Below are positions 17,568 through 30,391 of a stretch of DNA of 39,216 nucleotides, piece after piece. The DNA is taken from contig JAPEVF010000339.1 of NCBI GenBank assembly GCA_029747585.1, forward strand, positions 1 to 39,216, in the 5' to 3' direction. The DNA is from Pleurotus djamor. Lineage: Eukaryota; Basidiomycota; Agaricomycetes; Agaricales; Pleurotaceae. A model generated the notes under the pieces. The model was not told the origin of the DNA. It saw only the letters and a list, made by a program, of their open reading frames with translations, and did no database searches. Numbering within the stretch: the stretch's first letter is position 1; every line of letters starts with the position of its first letter. A program made the position numbers and the translations under genes.

Positions 17568-20531
17568 ATGTCTGCGCAGTATCCCTACGTAGAGCAAGAT
17601 AGCGCGCCTCCACCTGGTGGGGACGACTTGCCGACGTACGACGACCTCGCAGCTCAAAACGGCCCCAATTCAAGGTCGGGATTATGTGGCCCTGGCCCTG
17701 TAATTGTACTAAGAGCTGACTACCCCTTGTCTTAGATTCGGACGCTGGAGGGGCTGGATAGAGAAACGGTGAGTTGCCTTGAAATTGCCTTTGGTCATAG
17801 ACTGATTTCGTGTAAATTTCTTTCGGATAGTGCTGCTGAACGCTACAACGATGTCTCATCTGGAGAACGTGAGCGTCGACGAAATAGAGGCTGGGATCTT
17901 GACAACGGCCAAGTATGCTCACCGATCCTACTGGTACCGGTGCATCCAAGATAACTGACGTTGTTGTTGTATCTTATAATTAGGAAGGAGTCGACGATCA
18001 ACTCGCCTCGGCAACCCAGGCAAGCCTGAATATCCAAAGTAGGTCGCTGCCGCCTCGACCAACTGCGTACCTCGAACAGCAGCAGCCACTCGACTACAAC
18101 CCTTACCAGCAGAATGTCCCGATTATCCCGCCGCCCAATCTACCCAATCCCTACGCTGGCCCACCGCCCGGTCTCAACACCATGAATAATCTCAATCTCC
18201 ATGTCCAAACGAATAATCTTGCCTTCCAAGTCCTTCCTTCGCCCCCCGTTCGTCCGGAATCAGTTGCACTCCCATTCGTCAGCCAGAAACTCAAGCCTAC
18301 ACATCTCAAACTGAACAACTTCGGTTCTCGTTTCCTCCCTCATGCCACAGCTCCCATACGATCGTTGCTCCCTCTACCATCTGAGCGTCTCGTACTCATC
18401 GGACATGATGAGGGGCTTTCAGTTCTCGACATGTTTCCTCAGGAGTGGAACGAAAATGGCGGGATCACTGTCAAAGCGCCCGATGAAGCGCAAGCGAGAG
18501 TAATTTGGAAGGGTGAAGGGTATGTTCCTTCAGTGTGATGTGCGCCAAAATTAATGAATGAGCTGTAGCGTCTATCAAATGAATATCCTCGAGCTAGACG
18601 ACACGGGTGAAGGCTCGCCTCAAGGCGTCGTTCTTGCTCTTGTAGGGCCCGACCCACTCACTGCTTGCACCAAAGATCAAGAAGCTATACGCACCCTCCG
18701 AATGTACAACCTCTCCAGTTTGATAAGTTTAGCCAAATGGGCCGTCTCTCACAAGGTTCTTTATTCTCCGTCTCCTAGCGATATGATATATTTACATTGG
18801 ATATGACATCTTTTAGGGCGCGAAGGCTCTTGATCTCCGGAGGCCTCTTAATTGGCAGGGCCAACAATCTCCCTCTAAACGTCACCGCCAGTCGCATAGC
18901 CTAGCCAAAGGTCTCCGATCGCTCATTGATACCCCCGCCGCGACGCACGAGTCGCCCGTGTCGTCGCCATCGTATCAGCGCCTTCTGTCACCTTCACCGA
19001 ATCCTCAACATTCCAGCCGAGATCCCTCGCCAGCGCGCTCAATAAACGGCTCGAATTCGAACCTCAATGGATCTGCTAATCCCGGGCGCATGAAACGCAC
19101 AGAATCTGTTGATTCGTCTTGGGAAGTTGTGGATGATCTACCATTGCGGTGGGCTACGGATTTTGTTCCTCTAGCTCCGAATGGATCGAGACTGGCCGGC
19201 GTCTCCGTCTTGTCGTATGCGCTCTGGAGTGACGAGCGGATAGATAGACGAGCTGGCACGAGTAAAGGAGGCCGTATGCTTGCTGTTGCAACGAAGGCAA
19301 ATATTTTCCTTTACGAAACACCCCGAGGAGAGCGAGCGTTCCATTTCATTAAGGTACGGCATCGTCTTATCTGCGACCTTCTCCTTGTCTTGACCGGCGG
19401 ATACGTTATTCCTTGTAGGAGTTCTACACACCTCTTACTCCCCGGAGTATCACATTCTTCAAGCAGAGTGTTTACGATAGTCCGAAAGGAAGCGAAGGAG
19501 TTAGCCGATACGCTACCCATTCACGTACAGAAAGTGGTGGCTTCCGAGTACGAGAACGACGCACGTCAGCATCCTCTCTGCCGTCGGCCCCTTCAAATGC
19601 GACACTATCCTACGACACCCAACTCAGTATTTTTGTCATCTTCGACAAGAAAGCTGGCTGGATTCGAATAGCTGACTCTGCCGTTGGTGAAGTCGAACTC
19701 GCAGATGACGGAAGTCATTCATCCCCTCCTTCACATCACCTATCCCCCGGGCCTCGTGACAGTTTATCGCCTATTCGAAGATCTCGCATATCCATGGACT
19801 TTGGCTGGCACGCAGCGAGGTGGATACTTCCCGTATTCTGTGAGCTCCCACTACCCACAGCTCAGCCGCGTCATACACCGACACAAGGTGTCTACATCAT
19901 CACACGAGGGAAGCAGTCTTACATCATGCCGTCACCATTACCTGCAAACCTCTCTTCTTGCCCTCCCTTGAAAGTTGTGTCATGGAAGAATGTACCAGGA
20001 CACGTTGCACCTAGGGTCTGCAACCCTGCCGTTATGGGTTTGGATATGGATGATATCCCACCGTATCTCCAGCTTGTGTCAATGTGCGAAGAGGGTATCG
20101 AAGTACAGGAGCTCCCACTGTCCTTTTTGAATGCAGGGAAGGGTAAAGGCAAGGCAGTCGCTCCCACATCGGAGGTCCTGTGGGCAGAGGAAGACGTTGG
20201 TGGTGCCACCGGTCACCTATGCAGTGGCGGACACTGGGATGCATTCAGCGATTACAATGATTCCTACGGGATGGGTGGCTTTGGAAGTGCGCCGGGATTC
20301 GGCCCTCGCTACCAAGCTCACCTCGCAGGCGGCCTGAATCGCACGCTCTCCACCGCGAGTGATGTTTCCGATGTTTCTTTCAACAGTCTACGGACGGAGG
20401 ACATCGCGATGAGGCTCAAACACGAAGAGGGTATCTATGGTTGGTGTCGAAAGGGTGTTGAAGACTACCGTGTCTTCTGGATTGGTGGATCTTTGATCCA
20501 AGACCCAGAAGAAGATGAAGATGAAGATTGA
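17568..20531 (+). CDS. CNH (citron-homology)-like domain protein
   Basis: Exons 17568-17674, 17736-17768, 17831-17912, 17984-18519, 18569-18755, 18817-19353 and 19419-20531, 864 residues. Residues 1-185 are low complexity and Pro/Gln-rich (LPPRPTAYLEQQQ; PIIPPPNLPNPYAGPPPG). From about 190, beta-propeller-like strands resemble the CNH domain found in Rom2-type exchange factors and Vps39-type tethers: PIRSLLPLPSERLVLIGHDE, GLSVLDMFPQEW, later GGRMLAVATKANIFLYE and FHFIKEFYTPLTPRSITFF. A Ser-rich insert of about 120 residues (about 325-445) interrupts the domain. The C-terminus is acidic (PEEDEDED). No catalytic domain is present, so a scaffold or Rho/Rab-pathway regulator is plausible but not shown. 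The start ATG follows CTCCC and gives a PTYDD-containing N-terminus. Confidence 0.75.
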
Positions 20532-20960
20532 AAAGCTTTGTAGTGTACCAGTAGATCGGACTCGCAAGGACGCATAATGTTGTAACCTATCCAATGGACG
20601 TTATTTCTAACCTATGTACAAGGCCCTGTCAATCGTGATAGCCATGAGCTGAACGTTCTGCGTTGAGCTCCTGGTGAGCTACCTCCAAGCTCATGTGCGT
20701 ATGTGTGTAAATACGTAGACTAGTCAATAATTAGCGATAAGAGGCATGTCAGAAGAGAAAATGATATTGTACAATGTGAGTTCATACATGAACTGCGAAA
20801 CTAAGTCCCAGGTCGCCAATGCATAAGACGATGCTGTATGAAGCGAAGCGCTACAATGAATAAATGCGAAATGAAAGCAAGATAACGGGATAGTAACCAG
20901 GGATAGTAACCAAATGAAGGCATGCAACGTAGGTATTATCCCAGGGCTTACTAAAGTGCA
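20532..20960. other. Intergenic, convergent 3' ends
   Basis: 429 bp between the stop of the CNH-like gene and the stop of the TRP-like gene. It contains a short tandem duplication, GGGATAGTAACCA twice at about 20887-20910. Otherwise I see nothing: no supported frame, RNA gene or element. Confidence 0.5.
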
Positions 20961-23900
20961 CTACGTTGTTGCATTGTTAGCCCGGACGTCACCAGATGTT
21001 TGTCCAAATTCCGACGCGGGCATCGGTATGGATATAGGAGCAGACCCCGATGAAAGGTTGTTCAACCGCTGCGGCGTCGACTGCGGTTTACGGATGACCA
21101 CAAACGATCGACCTGGTTGAGGTTGCGACGACAATGGATCCAATCCACTTTCTTCGTCCCTGGGGGGTTGCAGAGTCGATGTGCCTTCGCTGCTATGCGG
21201 TCGATGCCGCCGTATGTGATACCATGGCTTCTTTTTAGGCATCGCAGAGTCAGAATCGTCATCATCATCATCCGGATCGGACATGGGCTGTGCCTTTGAT
21301 TTCCCAGCGTTAGGACGTGGAGGCACAGTGAGTACAAGGGCAGATGCATCCTCGATGATTGCAGTCTGGGACTTCGTGCGAACATGGGAAGGCTGCATAG
21401 CACCAGGGGGTAAGGCATGATCTTGGTACCTTGCGACGTTTGATAATGAAGGGGGAGGGGAATCATCATCATCGAATACAGGGAGCGCTGCTCCAGCTGC
21501 GGCAGATGAAGGAGTTGATTGTTGTTGTCCGCCTAACGAAGGGAATGTGTGTGTTGATCCCGAGGTAATGGCATACGGCGTATCGATGTGTGCGCGACCG
21601 CCGCCAACGCGAGAGAAGCCAGTCGACTTGATTGGAGGTGTAGCTGGGGATTCCCTGACCGGACTGTATCCTTGTCGGGGGAAGGGTTGCCACGCGCCCA
21701 TGATATATCCATTTTCATCGTCCTTGTCCTCCCTATACGGACTGAGGGCTTGCTCAGGCTTCAACACAGATGGTGGTTGACCAGAATGCATGGATCCCTT
21801 CCTGGATCCACTGCCATCTCGAGCGCCTAGGACGTTCGGTGGGATGTAAGAGGACGATCTCTCCGACGGAGCACTTTCAGGTCGCGAAGAACTAGGTGCG
21901 GCATAACGGCTCCGTTTTGGACGTCTCTTGCGTCTTCGTCGAGGCCCACAGCAACCAAGCAGTCCACAAGCACCGAGCAACCCACTGTCCACAACATGCG
22001 TACTACGATCGAATGGGATGCCACCGAAAATCCGAATGGCAGCTTCGAGGAGCTTGACCAACAACATGGTCGTCAAAGCCAGATAGACCAGTGCCAGGAT
22101 GACAAGGATGCCGTACGCAACCCAAGCACCAGGACCAGCTCCAATTGAAACCTTGTTAATGTAAGTACAAGTTTAGGCGATTAGACAACTGATTGACATA
22201 CGGTGGGAGTTAATATCACGAGAAGAACCGCGATGACAATCCTCGCAACGCAGAAGAGGAAGCTGATGAGACCCATGCTCGCACCAGTGCCCCAAGGAAG
22301 CCACACACTGGTAACCAATGCGGACACCACCTCGATGACCAAGATGACGATGGCTTGAGCGGTACCGCTGTTCTGACCACAGCCAATTGCTACACCAAAA
22401 GCAATATTGGATGCGAACAATAAGCTGGCGAACATCTGCGAGCCGTGGCGGTAGTGGTTGTACAAGGGGCCAAGGCTGAGGAGAGTACGCGTTTCGTCAT
22501 ACAACTTCTTCGTCGGAGTCATTGTGACACGGAGGACAAGTAACGCTGGGATGAGAACAGATATGATGGCAAACGAGAGGCCAGCAAGGACTACGGAAGT
22601 AGTCGAGGTTGAAACGTCTGGTTGGGTTTTGCGTAGGGTCATTTGATAACACGAGAAAATCGTAATGGGGAGGTGGAAGATGACCAATATTCTGACCAAG
22701 TTCCCTAGCAGTACGCTTCCATGGAAAGAATTGATGTCTTTGCGTAGATAAAAGTGTGATTTCCACCAACTCTTGCCACTTGTCGGGGAGAATGCAAATC
22801 GAGAAGAGGGCGTGAATAGACCATGTGCGCCTTGACTCGTCAAAGACTTCGTATCTTCGGGGTTACCTGTACCTTGCGGGTTCAAGGGCACAGGCGACGA
22901 AGCGTCAAGCATGTCTTTGCTTGCGAATCCCGGACTTCTGGTACCAGCCATCCGAGGTGGATAACCAGGACTATGAGATGTGACGGCTCGAGTGACCACC
23001 AGTGCGACCGAGTCAATTAACCAGACTACCAGACTGAGTGCGACAGTTGCGGCTGTAAGTCCAAGGAACAGGATCAAACAGATGGGGAACAGATCCTGTG
23101 GCCGCACACCGGCGGCATAGGCGAACGACTCCATTCCATGAGATGTGCCGTCAGGGAGAGTAAATAGAACGTTAGGTATTGTAGGGTCGATATAGAGGGG
23201 TGACGCAGGATCAGATATTTGGGAAGTGAAAGACGTGGGCGGATCGAAAGGGGAAGTAGACAGGGGATTCCAGTGCCTCAGCTGAGCATCAGGGGTGGAG
23301 GTCAGAGTAATGTCTACAGGAAGGGGCGCCACAAGGATCAGACCGATGGTGAGCCAGAAACAGCATTGGACCCACTGTATGTCAAGGTTGACCAAGCCGT
23401 CTGGGCAAAGAGAGGATCTGGAGGGATTGTGACAATCAAACAGTGTGAATTTGCAGTTCACGTGTACTTACATGCGAACGCTGGCCATTCGACAGCAATC
23501 ATTGCTAAAGCCGCACACCATTGAGTATGGAAGAAGATATCCCGCAGAGAAGGTGTGCCTAGGGGTATGTTGAGACAACAAACGAATGGCATGCGACGGA
23601 TACGCACAAAAACGGAGGAGGGCAGGCGAAGTTGCCAATCGTTCGCCACTGATTGCGCTAGCAAGAATGAAGCCTGCACTCTGTGCTCTTGACCATAGAC
23701 CTCTTTCGGGTCTCTTGACACCTCTGTTCCAAGCGGAGATTATCCGTGCTATTCCAACGAGTAACCAGTATGCAATGGCAAGTCCCACGGTCATCCAAAA
23801 TATCGCAACGGCCTGACCGTAAACGGAGGATTCTTCTGGTCGGAGTGGGGTGGTGGGCACATCCAAGCAAACGAGCTCGTTCCCGTTTTCGTCCACTGCG

Positions 23901-24452
23901 CGTAATCGTGTCGTCAGGGTGGTGAGTTCTCTATCTTCACCCCAAACGATGGATGAAGAGAATCCAAATGGTCCTGCCGCTAAGGGACAGTATGAAGAGT
24001 CTTCAGGTGGCAGAGGTTGTGCATCGGCATCAGGAGGGCGTAACGGGGTGCAAAACCAGGTGGTGTTTGAGAATGCGCCGAGGGTCAAGACGGAAGTCGT
24101 GGTGAAGAGGGTGGCTATGATAAAGCCATTTCAGTGACTTGTACAACGGACGAGCCGTTGCTGGTCGATCACAATGGCCATGAACGCCCAACACCATAGC
24201 CCCACCAGTGGGTAACTCACCTAAACTTGAACTCGATGCCCCGACTATAGGCTGAGGGCTCTCGCCAAAGACGGTCAGATTGAGAGTGGATTCCCTCTGC
24301 CCCTCCGCACCATCAATCACTTGGCCGTACACCGTCGATATAGTCAATTTACGAGATGGTTCGCCCGAGAAGCAATCGGTGAACGGGAGCTTTGCAGGGT
24401 CGGCATGAACGAGGACAAGGCAGAATAAGAAGAGAAAAGTTATCGGGCGCAT
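20961..24452 (-). CDS. TRP-like/ML-domain polytopic membrane protein (Pkd2/Trp family)
   Basis: Exons (minus) 24452-24221, 24114-23608, 23558-23472, 23417-23376, 23313-22202 and 22151-20961, 1056 residues. The order of parts fits the fungal TRP-like family (ML-like domain plus TRP-type helices): a signal peptide (MRPITFLFLFCLVLVHA), a lumenal/extracellular ML-like domain with paired Cys (FTDCF, WFCTPL, SSYCPL, ELVCLD), a membrane helix near 170, the family block PSLRDIFFHTQWCAALAMI, a short lumenal loop, and about eight further helices up to about residue 690. Then comes a juxtamembrane GLLGCCGPRRRRKRRPKR stretch and a roughly 370-residue disordered, Ser/Pro/Asp-rich cytosolic tail. Related proteins act as calcium or stress-responsive channels at the plasma membrane or ER. 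An in-frame ATG 10 codons upstream (24482) is possible. It is head-to-head with the GatB gene. Confidence 0.82.
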
Positions 24453-24637
24453 GATGAAGAAAAAGTGGAAGGAGTTCGTCATTGGCAGCGACGACGATGG
24501 GCAAAATAGCCCGAGGACGCTGGACAGCCAGTGACGGCGGGGGTGAAGATGAGGGTTGTGGAACAAGTTTGATTTCCGTGCACGCCACATGGGATCATGT
24601 CTAAATTGGGATACACAACTCCCTTGCACCCGTTTTC

Positions 24638-26701
24638 ATGTTTGCGTGGTTCCACCATTGCAGGACTACAGCACTAGCACACACAGCATCTCGTCGTCAA
24701 TTCTCTACAACAAGGCTCTACGTGCCAGACAAAAGATGGCCAGGCTGGGAGGTTGTCATTGGCATTGAAGTTCACGCTCAAATCAAGTCTCGGCGTAAAC
24801 TGTTCTCCGGTTCGTTCTTGTTCGCACAAACAAGCCNTTTTTTTTTCTCAATTTTGGCCATAGAAACACCCGTAGCTGACTTTGGAGGAGAGGTGAACGC
24901 GAATGTCTCTCCATTTGATGCTGCATTCCCGGGGACTTTGCCTGTACGTTTGTCCGTTCCTCCGGAAGACCGTGAACTGACCCGGGTCGTCAGAAACTGA
25001 ATCGTAACTGTGTCGCTCTAGCAATTCGAACAGCTTTGGCTTTGAATGCAGACATACGGCTACGCTCAAGCTTTGATAGAAAGCATTATTTTTATCCCGA
25101 TCTCCCAGCGGGCTACCAGATTACCCAGCATTATGGTACATATTCCGAATATCTCAAAGGACCGATCTCACCATGTATGAAGCTCCAATTGCCCTCGGAG
25201 GGTATCTAACGCTCCCCGACAGCATCTCGGTACGAATAAAGCAACTGCAACTAGAACAAGACACAGCCAAATCTACCTACGATCCTCGTGCTCGTCAGAC
25301 ACTCGTTGACTTGAACAGAGCAGGTATGGGCTTGATGGAAATCGTCTCTGAACCTGACATGAGGTACTTAAGCCCTTACCTAATTTTCTGACCTTCTGAA
25401 CGCTTGAATAGGTCTCCGGAGGAAGCTGGCATGTACGTCCGTGCATTACAAAGTTTGCTTCGCACTGTGGGTGCCAGTGATGGAAACATGGAACAGGTAT
25501 GATCTCATCCTTTATTTCCGTTGCAGAGGCCAATGCATTCTAGGGTTCCCTTCGCTGCGACGTCAATGTATCCGTCAATCGGCCTGGCGCGCCACTAGGT
25601 ACTCGCTGTGAAATAAAGAATCTGAACAGCGTCAGGTTTATGATGGCGGCAATTACCCATGAGATACACCGCCATATATCCATTCTCTCCGAATCCCCCT
25701 CCGCAGCGGTACCTCAAGAAACACGCGGGTTTTCGGAGAACACCTTCGAAACCTTCAAACTACGGAGCAAAGAGGATGCACCAGACTACCGTTACATGCC
25801 TGATATGAATCTGGGAACACTCCTACTGAGTGAGGTGATTAATCGTGATTTATATCGCGAGTGTTCGTATTTGATGCAGAACAGAAATTAGGCGCAAATC
25901 AACGCTATTCGTTCCAGTATGCCAGAACTACCGGATGTCACCCGCTCTCGTCTACAAGAGCAATACAATCTCAGCCCACGAGACACTGAAATTCTCTTAA
26001 ACCTCGACGCTGAGAAGGAAGTCCCTTTCGATGGTGGAAACGGTACATCTGTCGCTGGCGCAGTATCCTACTTCGAGAGTATTTGTCAAGGCCATGATTC
26101 AGCGAAGCCTAGAGACCCAAGGATCGTAATAAATTGGTAGGTCGAGTCTGTCTCTACTGGAACCTCCGTGTACTCAGTCGTTCCTCAGGATCATACACGA
26201 GCTGCTGGGTCAACTTGCAACACGTCGCGAAGCATTCACGGTAAACCGTGTGCCTCCGGGGTGGCTCGGTGAGCTGATCGACCTCGTCCAAGAGAATGTT
26301 GTCACTCGTGCGTCGCTGCATTATTGCTGTCCGACAACTGCGCCCGCTGACGCTGACTTACAGGTACCGCTGGAAAAAGCCTTCTCAAGGAAATATTGAA
26401 GAATCCTACCGCCGAATCTCCCAAGGCGCTCGCACTTCGGCTTGACCTCCTCGCTTTCACACCTTCTGCACCAGGCTCACCAACGACCCCTTCATCTCGG
26501 GCATCGGGTGCCGGAAACCCAGACCTCTCGAAGGTTTGCGAAGCAGCCATTTCGAGTCTTCCTTCCGAAGTCGCCGCATACAAAGCAGGGAATCACAATG
26601 TCCTGAACAAACTTGTGGGGCATGTGATGAAGACCACTCGAGGACGTGCCAACGCCTTGACGATAAAAGAGATGCTACAAGAAATGCTAGGACAAATATG
26701 A
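24638..26701 (+). CDS. PET112: Glutamyl-tRNA(Gln) amidotransferase subunit B, mitochondrial
   Basis: Exons 24638-24809, 24864-24943, 24994-25135, 25183-25363, 25412-25496, 25544-25834, 25892-26136, 26189-26307 and 26364-26701, 550 residues. GatB is the kinase/transamidase subunit that, with GatA and partners, converts Glu-tRNA(Gln) to Gln-tRNA(Gln) in mitochondria. Motifs in order: transit peptide ([13 protein letters not shown]), [57 protein letters not shown], the signature [52 protein letters not shown] and a YqeY-like tail ([20 protein letters not shown]). The tail has a roughly 25-residue Ser/Pro/Gly insert ([20 protein letters not shown]). A single N sits in intron 1 next to a T-run. 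Only 185 bp separate its ATG from that of the TRP-like gene. Confidence 0.92.
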
Positions 26702-27180
26702 TCAACTCTCTACATGATCTCTTCTTGTGCAGGGCGAGAGGAGGACGACTTTTCGTACACATCCAATCGGACATCATTCCATCATCTGACTGCTCTACAA
26801 ATAGACTTCATTGTCCTGCAAATGTCCATGTTCACCCGCGTAAAGCCGACTCCCCCAGGCTTCATTGATGACGCAACTCAATGATCTGGTTACGCGTCTT
26901 TGTAAGAGACCGTAGTCTTCCCATCCCTTCACAACCTCTGTTGGACAGAACTCTGAGTCAAAGTTGTTCCATGAATGTGGGTCATACTCCCGGATGGTCC
27001 TGTCATGACTAAGTACGTTGCGCCAGGCTCTATTTTGCAGGGCTCGGGAGATTGAGTGGATCTATAGCGCGAATATAAACCAGTCGTTGACCTAGACTCT
27101 GAGCCACTCATCGTTCCTCGTCTCGGGCTCCTCAGCAATCCCCCATATTGACACTCCCATTACCTTGACTTACAGCGACT
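26702..27180. other. Intergenic region upstream of the aldo-keto reductases
   Basis: 479 bp between the GatB stop and the first AKR start. A TATAAA at 27074-27079 lies about 105 bp before the AKR ATG and is the likely core promoter. No other supported feature. Confidence 0.5.
27074..27079 (+). promoter_or_regulatory. TATA box of the first aldo-keto reductase
   Basis: TATAAA about 105 bp upstream of the ATG at 27181, the same distance as in the small membrane protein gene at 1921. Assigned from sequence and spacing only. Confidence 0.4.
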
Positions 27181-28520
<1,340 letters not shown>

Positions 28521-28744
28521 ATCTACCTGTAGCTTGTCATGATAACGAATAAGAAATATGACACTTGTGTCGAAGAAAAGGCCATAATAATAATAATTTA
28601 GTTCATGGTTTGCACGGCGTGACTGGTTCGCCCTGACGACCCTGTGGAACTAGGGTATGATCTAAGCAGTAAACAGGAACTCAACCTTCTTTCACACCAG
28701 TCCCACCATCCGAACTCACTCTCCACGAACAAATTACATTCGCC

Positions 28745-30085
28745 ATGGCCTTGTCCTTGAACTCTGTCGTAAAACTGTCCTCTGGTAGGGACCTACAGAG
28801 CATATGCACTATAGAGTGTGCGTCCCCAAAAACTGACGTCTGGTTATCTGTAGGTTATACCATGCCCCTACTGGGGTTCGGAGTTTATCAGAATTACTCT
28901 GCTAAACCCGCTGTGCTGGAGGCTTTCAAAGCAGGATATAGGTGAGCCCGTTTAACCACGAAAGTCAGACGGAAAGCAACTAACCACAAACTGTCTTATC
29001 GTGGAGGCACGTCGATTCGGCTCAGGTGTACCGCAATGAAGCCGACGTCGGAGCAGCTGTACAAGAATCCGGCATCCCTAGAGGCGATGTCTTCATCAGT
29101 GAGCCACCGTTCGACACTTCGACTGTAGCCGGGTGGCACTAACAAGATTTCGTAGCCTCCAAAGTGGTTAGCAAGAACCACGGGTACGAAAAGGCACTCT
29201 CAGGCATAGATGAATCGCTCCAGAAATTTGGCTTTGGTGGGTCTTTATCACAAGTTACAAGTACACTGTAAACTAACTTTCTATGGAGATTACATCGATC
29301 TCTTCTTAATCCATGACCCTCTCTCGGGATCGGAGCTTCGCATTGCAACCTGGAAAGCTCTGCTTGCAGCTCGGGATGCTGGGAAAGTCCGATCCGTAGG
29401 CGTATCAAACTAGTGAGCCTCTCCCCATGAATCAACGTTGATCGAAGAAACTGATGCGATTGTATTCTATCAGCTCCGATAAGCACATTGAAGAAATACG
29501 TCAAGCAGGGCTAGAATTGCCTGCCGTAAACCAGGTCGAGGTAAAGTTTAGCTCGTCGACGTCGAGGTCTTGAAGTGCTAAGACTAAGCTTTGCCCAGCT
29601 GCACCCTTTCTGCCAGCAGAAGCCCATCGTGGAGTACTGCAACAAGCATAACATTGTGGTGCAGGCATACTGTCCCATCCTCCGCGGGAAGATGGATGAC
29701 GAGACCATTCAATCCATTGCAAAGAAGGTGAGATCCGAGTTGCTTTCGTCCATGTATTTCGGCGGTGTCGGACTCGGAGCTCATGGGCACATAACAGCAT
29801 GACAGGGATCCTGCGCATATTTTGATTCGGTGGTCTCTGCAACGTGGGTGAGTTGTATGAATTCGCCACCGGGGAAAAGGAGGGGCGAACGTTCACTTTG
29901 ACAACTGACTGACGAGCATGTTCTCCAGGTTTGTACCGCTTCCTAAAAGTGCCACACCTTCGCGTATTCATTCGAATGCGAATGTCTACGACTTTGCTTT
30001 GGATGAGGAGGATATGGACAAGCTCAATGGGCTAGATCGGGGTGCTGATGGGGCGATCAGCTGGAACCCAGTGGGAGCGTCATGA
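28745..30085 (+). CDS. Aldo-keto reductase 2 (tandem pair)
   Basis: Exons 28745-28784, 28854-28941, 29007-29098, 29156-29236, 29289-29412, 29474-29540, 29599-29727, 29798-29847 and 29929-30085, 275 residues. Tetrad Asp46 and Tyr51 (HVDSAQVYRNE), Lys76 (FITSK) and His109 (LFLIHDP). It matches AKR 1 along its whole length, with introns 1-7 at the same places, and clearly arose by tandem duplication. It has one extra intron (29848-29928) that splits QRG just before FVPLPKSATPSRI, and lacks the VQAV insertion after AYCP present in AKR 1. Two introns end in GGAG, giving weak polypyrimidine tracts. The substrate is unknown and the copies may have diverged in specificity. Confidence 0.92.
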
Positions 30086-30391
30086 AGGATGAAGCTAAAG
30101 TTGTAAGATGTACAGTACACAGAGTCCGAAGGTCGTGGTTGGGGATACACTGCATGGTGCTCAGGCTTCCCATACTCCTGTGAATGCGGCGCTCGGACCG
30201 TTGGGCATTGCAGACGGCCATGCACGACGCCGAGTTCGATCGCGAGCAAGGAGGCCAGGAAAAAAATGNCATTTTNAAACAAACATAAATAACGACTCTT
30301 TTTTCCTCGACCATGGTCTGAGGCTCAGCCGTCTCCATTCCCGCTTACTCAGTCTCAGGCCGCCACTCCGTTTCATCCAGCCTGAGGTCCA
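30086..30391. other. Short intergenic region with Ns upstream of ATG29
   Basis: 306 bp between AKR 2 and ATG29, both on the plus strand. Ns at 30270 and 30277 flank A- and T-runs, so local bases are uncertain. Nothing else can be called. Confidence 0.5.

Noticed and set aside
22181..23461. A separate 426-residue membrane protein starting at 23461
   Set aside because: Its first residues are intron sequence; splicing joins this region to upstream exons of the TRP-like gene with the family block PSLRDIFFHTQWC.
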